Positions 33,070 through 44,247 of a stretch of 64,000 nt of DNA are shown here, one piece after another; within the stretch, counting starts at the first letter, position 1; each line of letters opens with the position of its first letter. The notes beneath the pieces are model-generated. The model was not told where the DNA came from, ran no database searches, and saw only the letters and a list, made by a program, of their open reading frames with translations. A program made the translations under genes and the position numbers. This DNA is from Simmondsia chinensis. Its lineage: Eukaryota; Streptophyta; Magnoliopsida; Caryophyllales; Simmondsiaceae. Location: assembly GCA_018398585.1 (NCBI GenBank), contig JAGTTD010000010.1, positions 5,287,501 through 5,351,500 of the forward strand. The letters are read 5' to 3'.

Positions 33070-34246
33070 CTTTTTTTTCCGAAAGACAGACGATAAAGTA
33101 ATATCACTGAACCAAAGGTCTATGTAAAAATTAACAAGATACTAATCAGACTATACACTCAGCAAGAGCCAAGACACCCTAGCCACACATTAGCTAGACA
33201 AAGGCTAAAAAACAAAAACAAACAAGCCCGCCCATTATCCATGGGCATTTGCCTTGTATCCCTTCAGTTTCTTTTACCATCCGGTCCACAAATCTTTCCG
33301 ATTCTATAAAGATTCTTATCTTTCTCTTTGCAAAGATGCAATATATCGTACTAGCAAGGCATAAGTGTTTCACTATACTTTCCTTGAGTCTGTTTTGAAC
33401 ATGGCGACCAAACCAGTCCTAACTTTCATCCAAAATGACTATGTTTCTAATACTTGCCCATCTTCCACCAAGAGCAAGTAAAGAGCAAATGTGGGATAGA
33501 TTCAGATGGCAAGCAACATAGGTTGTACCTAGGCTAAATGAACATCGTGCCTCTTCAATCTCTCTACAAGTATTCAACCCTTTCGAAGCAACCATCCATA
33601 ACATGAAACTATACCTAGATGGGGTAAGACTGTGCCAGTTAGTATGCTTTCAATGCCTCTTCAGCCCAAGTAGTGTTAAGGAGTGATAAGCAGCCCCAAC
33701 CTTGAATTTGTCCCCATGAACGCATCCTTTGAGCATTTGACATGCATTTTTCATCCTGCCTACTATTACCTAATACGACGTCCCTCACACGAATTACGCC
33801 CTTCCACACAGTAGAATCATGAGACTTACAGTTAATGTTGGATAACTCCAACCCTTTTTATAACACCAATGAACCCACTAAACCCAAAGAGCGTCATTCT
33901 TCTCCTAATCCCCCTCCGCTTTAGGGTAACAAACTTTATCCCATGCCTTGGGAGCAAATCCTCAGTGTTTTCTCAATATTTCCAGTAACCTGGACAATAA
34001 CCCTTTAATCTCCTTAATTACCATCTTGGGAATAAGAAAATTATTACCCCAGTAGGAGTTAACACTCGATAGCGCTGATCTGATGTGATCACCATCTTGC
34101 AAAAGTGACAATTGACCACATTGTTTAAGAACAAAAAAGTACTTTCTAATAAAAACAAGCATTTTGTTGAGGTTAACAAGCATTTTGTTGAAGTTTCTTT
34201 GAGTGTTTGACGCAAATATAAAAGCATTCTTTAATAAATGTAGCAT
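33070..34246 (-). pseudogene. LINE 3' remnant (RT end and zf-RVT)
   Basis: 34246-33962 ends in DHIRSALSSVNSYWGNNFLI then PKMVIKEIKGLLSRLLE, which aligns with the LINE ORF2 segment after the reverse transcriptase. 33604-33419 reads MLWMVASKGLNTCREIEE, the zf-RVT entry, followed out of frame by a segment similar to KHLCLASTIYCIFAKRKIRI. Poly-T at about 33072 would be its poly-A end. Several frameshifts. Confidence 0.65.
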
Positions 34247-34249
34247 ATA

Positions 34250-35690
34250 TTTTTTCTGCCGTCACAGAAAAAAAAAAGAAGCAAAATAGTAATTCTCCTT
34301 CAAAGCATAATCAAAAGCATGATTGAAAAGTGTTAAAGACAAAAACATCATAATTCATAAATTTTAGAAACTGATATATTAAACAGTGATTATTAAAAAA
34401 GCAATAATTTTACAAGATAGCCAATAAGTATGTGTTTACACCACAAACTTGAGGGAGTTGTAGCTATGTTGTTTGGAGATAAAAGGACATGTGCATAGTA
34501 TGTGCAGCCATACTCGAGGCATAATTGGCTTTGAAAACAAAAATAACAGCGTCTCAAGTCCAACTATTTGATAAGTTAAAGCCTCTCAATAACAACTCGA
34601 GATGGCTAGAAGGGCTAAAAATGCTTGAGCTCTAGGGATTACTAGTAGAGCTGCAGGAAACATGATTTCCAGGCTCAAGATAGTTATTTGAAGCGCATAT
34701 CAAGGAACGTGGGCCTTAAGCACATTCAAAGAAGAGTGGACAAACGTGGGAAAGACCAGGGGAGCTTCGAGTATCTGTGTCAAAGCAAGTTCAACACTAA
34801 TTCAATGTTATGGAGAGCCTTCAGGCTGAATGTGGGAACAGTACAATTTCGGGTTTTAGGTATGACATTCTTATTCTAACTCTGTTCCTACAATAAGCAA
34901 GTTAAGTTTAGCGTCATTAGTTTAATACTTTGACGGCCAAGTCCCCGAGATTGATTGCTTTGGTCTTAAATTGGTGTCTTGACCTAGTAAGTCAGGTGAA
35001 TTTAGGTTTACGTCACAGCTTGAGGGCTTTGACGGCCAAACTTTTTGACCTTGATTGCATTGGTCCTAATACAATGGCCCGAATATAGTTTGCTCCACCT
35101 TAGTCTTGTCAAGTCCCAACTCATTGGAGCTATCATAAATCAAGGGGCCCAGGATTAAAAATCTGTAGACTCGGGTTTGTTAGTGGATTGCTAAGCTCTT
35201 GAGCCTGTCTCCATTCTAGTTCTCAACATTTAAGTGTATGAGGTAAGGTGTCTGTGGGCTCCACTCTATCACCCCACCTGCCACTTGGGCCATGTCCATA
35301 TTGCTTTAATTTTTGAAAGTTATTTAATCCAAAAATTCACAAAATTATATGACTAAGGTCTCCTTAAGTGGAGCAAGAGTAGAATCCATATAATTACTGC
35401 CGACCAAAGTTGAATTCATCAAAAGCGTCAACCCTCTCCAGTGGTGTCTAATTGAGGTCAAACACGTGCGGTTGATTATTTAGACTCGCTTCCAAGCCAA
35501 GGTGAGTCGCTTTTTCCATTTTTTTTTAATTTTGTATTCATGGCAACTACACAGATACTAAAAGTGAACAAAAAGAGCAAACACACCTTTTGGCAACCGC
35601 AGTGAGAAACTCTATAGTCCTTACCATATCGTGGATTTTAACAATATAATCTCATACCATTGTCCAATGATCCGAACTGGAAGAGCTAGC
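34250..35690. other. no gene identified
   Basis: Contains two related passages around ctttgacggccaa (34930 and 35028). Just left of the Gypsy LTR, 35538 onward could be read as MATTQILKVNKKSKHTFWQP and then stops; I cannot assign it. Confidence 0.35.
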
Positions 35691-36290
35691 TGTCGCGGGA
35701 TGACTCTTGGCACCGTTGTTAGGCCCATGCGCCACTTAACTTCACTCCAAAAGTGAACCTTAAGTCAGGCTCACAAAAACCTAAAGGATTTATGAATGCA
35801 GAATTAAGGCACGAAGCGTGTTTAAGGATTTGGAAAGTTAGGGACACAATAATTGGAAAACTTAGAGAATTAGAGAGAGAATTGGGTGGTTAGTGGTCAC
35901 CCATGGAAAATGCCGCTTCCCCTTTATTTATACTCAAAGATATGTACAAGAGATACATTGAACCATGTAAAATGCTAAAGACATGACTCTACCCTAAGGA
36001 CGTGACTCCATAAGCAAATACATGGATCTGGACTAAGTACATGAATCTAACTAAGCAAGGAAGGGACATGTCCCCTTAGGAGGACTGCGTGCATGAACCA
36101 TGTCAAGGGCCCAAGGGACACGCCTCTCCATGTCAAAGGACACATCTCTTCCCCAATACATGAACCTAAGTACATAGATGCGCATATGAACATTTCTCAA
36201 GGCCCAAGCATAATCTAGTGCCCTCTAGAATATTCTTACAAGGTCAAGACTTAAAGTAAAAATTACTACAAAAATAGGCGTCGGGTGACA
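35691..36290 (-). repeat. 3' LTR of the Gypsy element
   Basis: Direct repeat of 42530-43120, starting tgtcgcgggatgactc and ending gtcgggtgaca. Confidence 0.9.
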
Positions 36291-36337
36291 ACCTCCCCCA
36301 CTTAAGCCATTGACATCCCCATCAATGTCAGGTAGCT

Positions 36338-36979
36338 ATGAATGCCTCGATCACCCTCTTGAATTGCCACAAGTTATCTTTCTTTTCCTACGTCGCTTCG
36401 TTGTTTGGAAGGTCCTTCCACCGAACTAAGTACTCGGTATACCTTGGCACTCCTCTACGTTCCACAACACGTTCAACAAGGATCTCTGTAGCCTCCTTGT
36501 CAAATGATGTTATCACGGCTGTAAGTGCTCTCTCTGATTCACTTTGGCTCGGGTCCTCCTCGTCCTTGTGATATAGCTTCAAAAAGCTAACATGGAAAAC
36601 GGGATGAATTTTCAACTTCGGTGGTAGCTCGACCTCGTGGGACGCTTTCCCAACCTTAGTGAGAATTGGGTAAGGTCCCTCCTCTCTACGAACTAGGCCC
36701 CTGTGCACCCTGTGCAAGGCCTTGAACTATTGCGGCAGCAACTTCACCATCACTATGTCCCCAACTTGGAACTCCAGGAACTGTCTTTTTTTATCAGCCC
36801 ACTTTTTCATCTTGTGCGTTGCTTTTTCTAGATGTGCCTTGGCGATGTCTAGCCTCTCATTCCAGCCTTTTACTGCCTGGTATGCCGGGGGGGCTGCTGC
36901 CAGTGTACCTCGTGGCCACAGCCTGCGGAGTCAGGGACTGTTGTTCCATGACAAGTTCAAAGGGATTATGGCCTGTTGA
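36338..36979 (-). pseudogene. Gypsy integrase C-terminus and chromodomain
   Basis: 36717-36388 holds HRGLVRREEGPYPILTKVGK, HPVFHVSFLKLYHKD and the chromodomain VERRGVPRYTEYLVRWKDLP with NNEATW-type ending. Chromodomains guide insertion into heterochromatin. The upstream part (36979-36722, antisense to GC-rich ORFs) is the integrase C-terminal core with NSESTGHNPFELV near 36950. Stops and shifts separate the pieces. Confidence 0.85.
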
Positions 36980-38563
36980 CTCACTGTTATGCAAATTGTA
37001 TGAAAACTGGGCAATGTACAGCAACGTTGCCCAACCCCGTTGATTTGCCCCCCACAAAGTGCCTTAAGTACAACTCCAACAAAGGATTCACTCATTCCTT
37101 TTGCCTATTGGTTTGCGGATGAAAGCTTGTTGAGTAGTGGAGGTTCGAACCCATCTGCCTGAAGAGTTCATCCCAAAATTTGCCTGTGAACCTAGGATCC
37201 TAATCACTAATTATGCTTCGCGGAAGTCCCAAATACTTCACAACATGCTTGAGGAACAAGCATGCAACCTCGGTTGCTGTGTAGTAGGGGTGACCATGGG
37301 TCGGGTACCCTATCCGAAACGCATATCGATTCGGGTATCCAAAACACTAAAAGCGTCAAAATCATTACCCATAATGTGATCTAAAAAGTCGGGTACCCAG
37401 ATCAATCGGGTACCCCAAAGGATCGGGTTGAATCACATCGGGTCGAGTATTCGCCTGTTTAATTAAAATTTCTTATAAACTATTTTATGAAAGACACAAA
37501 CAACTATCTATATTAACTCGTTTGGGAATATACTATAAAATTATTTTAACAACATTCCATTTGATCTTCATAATTTAAAATTAAAAAAAATCATACACAT
37601 AATTGTCATACTTTAATGGTAACAAATTATAAATAATCTTAAATGACCATGACTTATTAATCAAAGCTTTAAAAATATTTGAAAGTTTAAGGATTATATA
37701 CAAAGAAATACAGCATAAGTAAAACAAAGTATTGATATTCTACTAATTTACTAGTACTGATTCATTAGTCTTCATTTTTTGTACTGAAACTTTAAAAACT
37801 TTAATATAAAAATAGGGTAAACTTTATTGAAAAAAGAAAAGGAAAAAATACACAACTTGAAAAATGTTTGTTGAGATTTAAAATTAAGCATGCAACCTTA
37901 ATGTTTAGTGAAGATAATATGATTAATATTCTAAATAAATTAAAATTTTTTATTTAGGATAATATATACAAAATTCATATCGGGTCGGATCAAGTACCTG
38001 GAAGTTTTACAAAATTATACTTGTAACCGAATCAGTATCCATTGTTCAAAGGGTCGAGTATACCCTAACTGGATATTTTCGAGTCGGTTGCCCTAATTTT
38101 TCAGATCGGTTTCGGTTCGATTTTTCGGGTTTTCGGGTTCTCAGGTACTTTTGCTCACCCCTACTGTGCAGTCCTTAGGTGCAGCAATAAAAGTCTCTTA
38201 TTTGGAGAGTTGATCCACCACAACCATGATTGATCCACACCCCTCTAATTTTGGCAAAGCGGAGACGAAATCCATGGAAACACTTTCCCACATATGACTC
38301 GGGATGGGAAGAGGTTCAAGTAAACCGGCAGGAGCCCTGTGCTCGACTTTGTCTTGTTGACACATAAGACATGTCTTGGCATAGGCTTCCACGTCGTTTC
38401 TCATTCGAGGCCAGTAATATGTAGCTTCCATCAACGCCATTGTCCTCTCTATCCCCAGATGCCCAGCCCATCTAGAGTCATGACACTCCTTCATCAACTC
38501 GCACCTCAGATTTTTTCCACCTTGGAACAAATACCCGGTTCCCAACGGTAAACAACAACCCAC
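36980..38563 (-). pseudogene. Gypsy integrase core, split by a MITE
   Basis: 38563-38198 carries the zinc-binding HHCC part (ECHDSRWAGHLG .. CLMCQQDK) and SVSMDFVSALPKLEG with the first catalytic aspartate. The second block lies left of the MITE near 37150-37240: SD, a stop codon where R is expected, then DPRFTGKFWDELF. Integrase would join element cDNA to the chromosome. Inactive twice over: by the insertion and by the stop. Confidence 0.8.
37285..38163. mobile_element. hAT-like MITE in the Gypsy integrase
   Basis: 879 bp, starting taggggtgaccatgggtcgg, ending gtacttttgctcaccccta, with an 8-bp target-site duplication ctgtgtag / ctgtgcag (one mismatch). Interior AT-rich, with gggtacc words near the ends. 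No transposase. Confidence 0.85.
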
Positions 38564-39159
38564 TATCCACCCAAAATCTCCGTGTCTTTCCTTCTTCGGC
38601 GAGCTTCAACAAGTGTTGTGCAAATGGGTCAAGCGCCATACCGTCCCGAACCTTGTCCAAGACATCCCCTTGGACCATGCTCACACTTGCAAGGCCCGTC
38701 TTGCCACTAAGTGCATCCGCAACGACATTGGCTTGACCCGGCTTGTATTCCAACCATAATCAAACTTAGCAAGAAAGTCCTGCCGTCTTGCTGTTTCGGA
38801 CTCAACTTCTTCTGATTTTGGAAGTAACTTGTTTCCATGTTATCCATCTTAATGACGAACCTACCCCTAAGCAAGTAATGACGCCATACCCTTAAGCAAT
38901 GGATGATGGCTATCATCTCCTTATCATGTGTGGCATAGAGGGGCTCCGTGTCATTGAGCTTGTATTATTCAAAGGCAACAGAATGCCTCTCTTGCATAAG
39001 TACTTCCCCAATGGCATAGTCTGAAGCGTCGGTATACACCTCAAAAGGCTGCCCAAAATTAGGCACACGTAGGATTGGCTCCTCCGTGACAGCCTGCTTC
39101 AAGTCTTCAAAACCAGCGTGACATGCCTCGTCCCAAAGCCACGGTACCTTTTTCCTCAA
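38478..39159 (-). pseudogene. Gypsy RNase H domain
   Basis: 39159-38965: FEDLKQAVTEEPILRVPNFG then FEVYTDASDYAIGEVLMQER, the RNase H start with its aspartate. 38916-38707: IIHCLRVWRHYLLRGRFVIK, then the domain's end and linker EYKPGQANVVADALSGKT (38753-38478). Broken by stops near 38950 and 38740. Confidence 0.85.
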
Positions 39160-39414
39160 CAGGTCGGTTAGGGGTGTATCCCTAGCTGAATATCCAAGAA
39201 TAAATCACCGGTAGTAGTTTACTAGGCCTAAAAATGACCGTTGCTCACTAGCTCCCTTTGGTGCTTCCCACTCCTCGATTGCAGAAACCTTAGCTAAGTC
39301 CATGCGGATCTACTCTTGGCTAATGTGGTGGCTAAGGAAGGACACCTCCTCTTGAGCAAATGAACACTTCTCCCTTTTGATATAGAGCTGGTTCTCTTTC
39401 AGTGGTGGGAAGAC

Positions 39415-39990
39415 TCACTTTAAGTGCTTCATATGTTCCTCTAACGACTCACTGTAAACCACGATATCGTCAAGGTACACCATGAAAAATTTGTGGAAGA
39501 GCGGCTTGAAAATCTTGTTCATGAGAGTGCAAAATGTCATTGGTGCGTTTGTCAGTCCAAACGGCATCGCCAAAAACTCGTATGAACCATACTGGGTCAC
39601 ACACATTGTCTTCGGTTCATCCCCATCAGCAATCCGAACTCGCCAGTATCTTGACCTCAAGTCCAGTTTGGAAAATTACCGTGCCTTCCCCGAATGATCA
39701 AACAAGTTTGCCACAAGCGGGATGGGATACTTGTTCTTGACCGTGACCTTGTTCAGGGCTTGTTAGTCAATACACATGAGAAGTGACCCATCCTGCTGCT
39801 TCTGGAACAAGAATGGTGCACCATACGGGGCCTTAGAGGGCCTAACAAACCCCGCATCCAATAGTTCCTTCAACTGCTTCCGTAACTCCTCCTACTCTGG
39901 TGGAGCTATACAATAGGGACCCATGGTTGTAGGCCGTGCCTCTGGCCCCAACTCAATCCTATGATCCACCTCCCTCCTCTAGGTGCTTTG
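39415..39990 (-). pseudogene. Gypsy reverse transcriptase domain
   Basis: 39660-39415 has SYEFLAMPFGLTNAPMTFCT and FFMVYLDDIVVYSES with the YLDD catalytic box intact. The upstream part to about 39990 (LDSRILLVPL-like region, PYYR-type motif) runs in other frames with stops. It copies the RNA into cDNA in active elements. Confidence 0.85.
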
Positions 39991-40111
39991 GCAACTCTAG
40001 TGGCATCAAATCATGAAAAGCATCAAGTACCCCTTTCTCCTCCTTAGGCACCTTTGATGAGCTAGGTTCCTTATCTTCTACCAACTTAGCAATATAAGTC
40101 ACCTTCTTCTT

Positions 40112-40633
40112 TCAGATTTCCTTCTTGAGTTGCACAGTTGAGAGAAGTTTCGCCTCTACTTTCTCACGTAGTAGGGGCACTGCAAAGATCTCTTGACCAT
40201 GCGTTATCTCCATCACGTTCTCCTTTGGAAATGATAAGGGCTTTACGATATCAAGGAAATCCATCCCCAACACCACCTTGAAGTTATCCATCATAACTAC
40301 CGTCAAATCAAGTGTGCCACTTCAATCTCCCAACTGGATGGGCACCCAATGCGCAACCCCGAGAACGGGCTTGGATGATGCATTCAGGGTTTTCATCCAA
40401 CCCACTTCCTTAGCAAAGCTCAATTTGAGCCGTGCTACCTCATGTTCTGACACAAAGTTGTGACTAGCACTCGTACCAACCAGGGCTGTTGTCACAGCAC
40501 CATTCACCCGTGCGCTGACATACATTAGCCCATGCCTGGAGTGCGCTCCTAGGGCGGAGGCTTGCGCACCCTTCTGGACTTGAGCGCACACCTGCGCTCG
40601 GTCCTCGTGGCTTGCGCGTCCTGCGTGCATCAT
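40112..40633 (-). pseudogene. Gypsy aspartic protease domain
   Basis: MYVSARVNGAVTTALVGTSA followed by SHNFVSEHEVARLKLSF. The expected active site is ALVDTGASHNF; here the aspartate is glycine (GGT) and the glycine is serine, so it cannot be catalytic. The ending (VVLGMDFLDIVKPLSF, 40306-40112) is the usual LGMDWL-type block. Confidence 0.85.
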
Positions 40634-42430
40634 TGTGCCTGGACACCCTGCTGTACGCTACCATGCGCATCACCCTGCACATTAGTCCTGATGTGCGCAC
40701 TATCTCTAAAGGTACTACGCACACCCTTGGACATGGTTCCAAGGACGCACATGGATCCCATGGTCGCGCCTTCACCTCTCGTGTCTTCCGCAGCCATCAG
40801 AGCGTTCAGCGCCTTGCGCTGGGGACACTCCCTAACATAATGTGGTCCTCCACACAAGAAACAGTCACCGCGCTTGGCTTGGTTCTACTTGCCCTCATAA
40901 TGCTTTCCCTTCTCTTTGTACACAGGTGGTTTGTGAGGCTTATCTTCCCCACCTTTCCCTTTGTCACCCTTGTACTCTTTCTTCTTAGTGAAGTCCTTTT
41001 TAAACTCTACCAAATTCTCCGCTTCAGCGATGGCACTCGCAAGGTCTTGCACACCCCTGCACTGTACTTAGGGGTGAACAAAATTAGGTCCGGACCAGTG
41101 GACCGGACCAGACCGGCCATTTTGGTCAAGGACCGGACCGGACTGGATTGACCATATATCGGTCCGTTCTTTGGTCCTAGTATATGTGCTTAATTGGCCT
41201 TCGGTCCGGTCCGGTCCAAAACTGAAAAACCCGAAGATTGGACCGAAGACGGATCAACATCAATTACGCATTAAATATTTTGGGTAAATAATTTTAATGT
41301 ATAATTAATATAAAATGTATGTATATAAAAATATTAAATCTTAAAAAATTAAGTATTTATTTTTTTACTATTTAATAACTATATAAATATCCCGCATAAA
41401 TAACCTTAAATTATATATATAGAGTAAATTATACTATTATCGTTATTCTCTAATTTTTAACTTTGTATAAAAATGTTTTTCTTCTTATAAATGAAATTGT
41501 TAGATAAAAATCGGTCCAAATTGGTCCGGTCCGATCCAGACCAGTTTTTAACCGGTCTTGGACTGAACCGACCTAGTTTTAATCCATCCGGTCCTCGATG
41601 TCATGATTTGGCATATTTCGGTCTTCGATCCGGTCCTGTTCGGTCCGGTCTTGGACCGATGTGCACTCCTAACTGTACCTCCAATTCAGCCTAAGACTAC
41701 AAGTCGTCCATGAAATAAAAGTGGCGGTTTGCCTCTAACATATTAGGAATCTCCAACATCAACGATTGGTACTCTATGATTCAGTCCCTTATGGACCCTT
41801 AAAGCTTCTTCATAACCAACCCCTCAGCATTCTCTGGAAAGAATTGCCTTTTAAACTCCTTTATAAAGTCTCCTAAGTATCCATAGTGCAATGCCCCCTG
41901 GCTATGTCACCGTGGCGCCTCCTCCACCAAAGCGCTGCATCATCTACCAAGTACATGGTTGCCGTATTGATTTTGAAAGCGCCATCATGAATGTGCAGTG
42001 CCTCAAAGTATCTCTCCAAACACCATAGGAAATTATCAACTTCTTTGGCGTTGCGCTTCCCTACAAACTTAGGCGGATTTGGTACTTTGACGCGTGAAAC
42101 CCCACTTGCGCCAGCGCCTCTAGCAATAGCAGTCTCGCATAGCATGCAGTCATCCTTCACGGTATCAAGCTCCTCCCTGAGCCCAAACACCACAACAGCC
42201 AACTTGTCAATCTGCTCCTCAAACGCAGCCTTGACAGCATTCACGACCCCGAGGACTTTGTCTTCCAACCCAGCGATGCCTTCCTCCAAAGTATTAATCG
42301 TATCGAGTTGTTCATGTACATCACATGTCGCCAACTCCAATTTACCCACATGCGCATCGAGACTAGTAGGCGCATCCCGTGACACAGACGGGTCCTTACC
42401 CTTGCTCGATTTCTTGGCATGCGTCTCCAC
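40630..42430 (-). pseudogene. Gypsy gag with zinc knuckle, split by a MITE
   Basis: 42430-41873: GISGLEDKV-like coiled region, then VPNPPKFVGKRNAKEVDNFL and WCLERYFEALHI, typical of plant Gypsy retrotransposon gag, ending DDAALWWRRRHGD. After the MITE, about 40860 has the knuckle CFLCGGPHYVREC (CxxC..H..C). Basic, repetitive region between 40633 and 40860 is linker. Interrupted at 41671/41069. Confidence 0.85.
41069..41671. mobile_element. hAT-like MITE in the Gypsy gag
   Basis: 603 bp, taggggtgaacaaaattagg at the left, gatgtgcactccta at the right, 8-bp target-site duplication actgtact / actgtacc (one mismatch). Ends full of ggtccgg words, middle AT-rich. No coding capacity. Confidence 0.85.
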
Positions 42431-42515
42431 TCATCCTCTTGGTTGCTTCTCCACAACTTGTGACGTACTAATGTTCCCTTCCTCAATGACAATGCTCCCA
42501 ACCATACTCGTAATT

Positions 42516-42527
42516 GCGCTGATACTA
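42516..42527 (-). promoter_or_regulatory. primer-binding site of the Gypsy element
   Basis: tagtatcagcgc on the minus strand, two mismatches to the tggtatcagagc methionine site, two bases inside the 5' LTR. Confidence 0.65.
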
Positions 42528-42529
42528 AC

Positions 42530-43120
42530 TGTCACGGGACGGCTCTTGACACTGTTGTCAGACTCGTGCGCCATTTAACTTCACTCCGAAAGTGAACCTT
42601 AAGTTAGGCTCCCGAAAACCTGAAGGATTTATGAATGCGGGATTAAGGCACGAAGCATGTTTAAGGATTTGGGGAGTTAAGGACACAAGTATAATTGGAA
42701 CACTTAAAGAATTAGAGAGAGAGTTTGTATGAATTGTGTGGTTGGTGGCCACCCGTGGCAAATGCCACTTCCCTTTTATCGATACTCAAAGATATGTACA
42801 AGAGATACAATGAACTGCGTAAAATGCTAAAGACATGACTCTACCCTAAGGATGTGACTCTATAAGCAAATACATAAATCTAGACTAAGTACATGAATCT
42901 AAGCAAGAAAGGGACATGTCCCCTTAGGAGGACCACGTGCATGAACTGTGTCAAGGGCCCAAGGGACATGCCTCTCCATGTCAAAGGATGCATCTCTTCC
43001 CCAATATATGAACCTATGAACACTCTGGAAGGCCCAAGCATGATCTAGTGCCCTCTAGAATATTCTTACATGGTAGAGACTTAAAGTAAAAATTACTGCA
43101 AAAATAGGCGTAGGGTGACA
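42530..43120 (-). repeat. 5' LTR of the Gypsy element
   Basis: Starts tgtcacgggacggctc and ends gtagggtgaca. Confidence 0.9.
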
Positions 43121-43139
43121 TAGTGCTCTCTAAGTTGAA

Positions 43140-43740
43140 GAGCCTAAAGGATTGACCTTGATTGTGTCAATACTCAAGCATCTCTTCGAACAAACTCCCA
43201 TCTTGGCAGAGGATAAAACTAGCCACAACCGCGATATTGAAAGCGGGGGTGATGAGGACATTCCAGAAGATGATCACATTGAGCTTGATGGCTATTCTCA
43301 AAAGAATTTTATGGCCATGTTCAAGCAAAGAATGAAACTCGCAAATAAATTGAACAATCTTTGAGAGAAGTTCAAGAGAAGCAACACACGGAGACCGAGC
43401 ATACTTTAGCTGGCTAGCATGAAAATGCAGTCGCTCTGAGGATTGTCGTCAACAAAGTTGGAGCTTCAATTAACGATACACTACACAAAGAGACCGGTAG
43501 GGTTTTGGTTGAAATGATTGCAACAATGTCTTCCATAGCTAGCTTCATGGCTAGAGATGTGGCAAGGCAAATAGTGGTAGAAGTTGACCCTATCTTGGCA
43601 AGGCAGGCTAAGACACAGTGGCTTCATCCAAGCTATTAGGGATGACCTTATACAATTAAGGCCAGTCCCTCCTTCCTCAATCCCTATTAGTTATCCTCAT
43701 GACCCTTCTTTGAGTGCATTAACACCAGTAAGTGGTAATG
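43140..43740 (+). other. unrecognised coding-like relic
   Basis: Directly right of the Gypsy LTR, the translation is charged and protein-like across several frames: HLFEQTPILAEDKTSHNRDI, then DDHIELDGYSQKNFMAMFKQ, then in another frame VEMIATMSSIASFMARDVAR and VEVDPILARQAKTQWLHPS, and then in a third PVPPSSIPISYPHDPSL. I do not recognise a family. It may be an older retroelement gag or a dead host gene. Confidence 0.3.
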
Positions 43741-43743
43741 TAA

Positions 43744-43854
43744 CACTACAACAAAAATGGCTTTTTGTGGGGAAAATTGTCACCACTAAATGTCCAAAAA
43801 TCGCTAAAAAAGCCTTTTGTGGAAACTTTTATGTTTGCCCCAAAAGGTGACCTT
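43744..43854 (+). mobile_element. CACTA-type transposon terminus, fragment
   Basis: Begins cactacaacaaaaatggctt with repeats of the word tttgtgg nearby, typical of a CACTA end. The rest is cut off where the TRIM copy begins at about 43855. Confidence 0.5.
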
Positions 43855-44147
43855 TTTTACAGTATAAACCATTGATGGGCTCTCACTCAACAGCTTAAGC
43901 TTTTGAGACAATTAATTCCTAAACATAAGGTACTATAGTCTTGTTGACGGGAGGTAGTGAGTTCGAATCTCAATAGCCCTCAATCTAAATATTCATATAT
44001 TCCAGGCACACGGTATAGAGTGGGTCTATGGATTATCAACGCTTCAAATTCAATGGGAAATTAACGTGAAAGGGGCATGTTAGATTATAAAATATTGCTA
44101 AGTCATCACCTAACAACTTAAGTACTGGGAATAATTGATTCCTAACA
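43855..44147 (+). mobile_element. TRIM-like mini LTR retrotransposon
   Basis: Terminal repeats about 43855-43924 and 44078-44147 (70 bp, tgttagattataaaatattg to cctaaca). Between them are a mutated primer site (ggtactatagtcttg), gagttcgaatctcaa, and a purine tract gaaagggg just before the right LTR. Confidence 0.7.
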
Positions 44148-44247
44148 TATATAATTCAATTTTGTCCACCCGCTTTGAATCAATGGGCAGTATACAATCC
44201 AATCAAGCTACCTTAACTACTCATTCATCGCCCTGCACACCCTACAA

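Larger units (their letters stand above)
35691..43120 (-). mobile_element. Ty3-Gypsy chromodomain retrotransposon with two nested MITEs
   Basis: LTRs at 35691-36290 (600 bp) and 42530-43120 (591 bp), both TGTC..GACA, bound gag, protease, RT, RNase H, integrase and chromodomain on the minus strand (chromovirus order). Primer site tagtatcagcgc (minus strand, 42516-42527) resembles the initiator-methionine site; polypurine tract aagtgggggaggt at 36291-36303. Target-site duplication not clear (ctagc / tagtg). MITEs interrupt integrase and gag. In the first ~70 bp the LTRs differ at about 11 sites, nearly all transitions, implying age. Confidence 0.9.

Noticed and set aside
40464..41151. Plus-strand ORFs opposite the Gypsy gag and protease
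   Set aside because: Shadows of the minus-strand retroelement genes in a GC-rich linker.
41991..42578. 195-codon plus-strand ORF
   Set aside because: Serine/threonine-rich antisense of the Gypsy gag; gag is clearly the coding strand.
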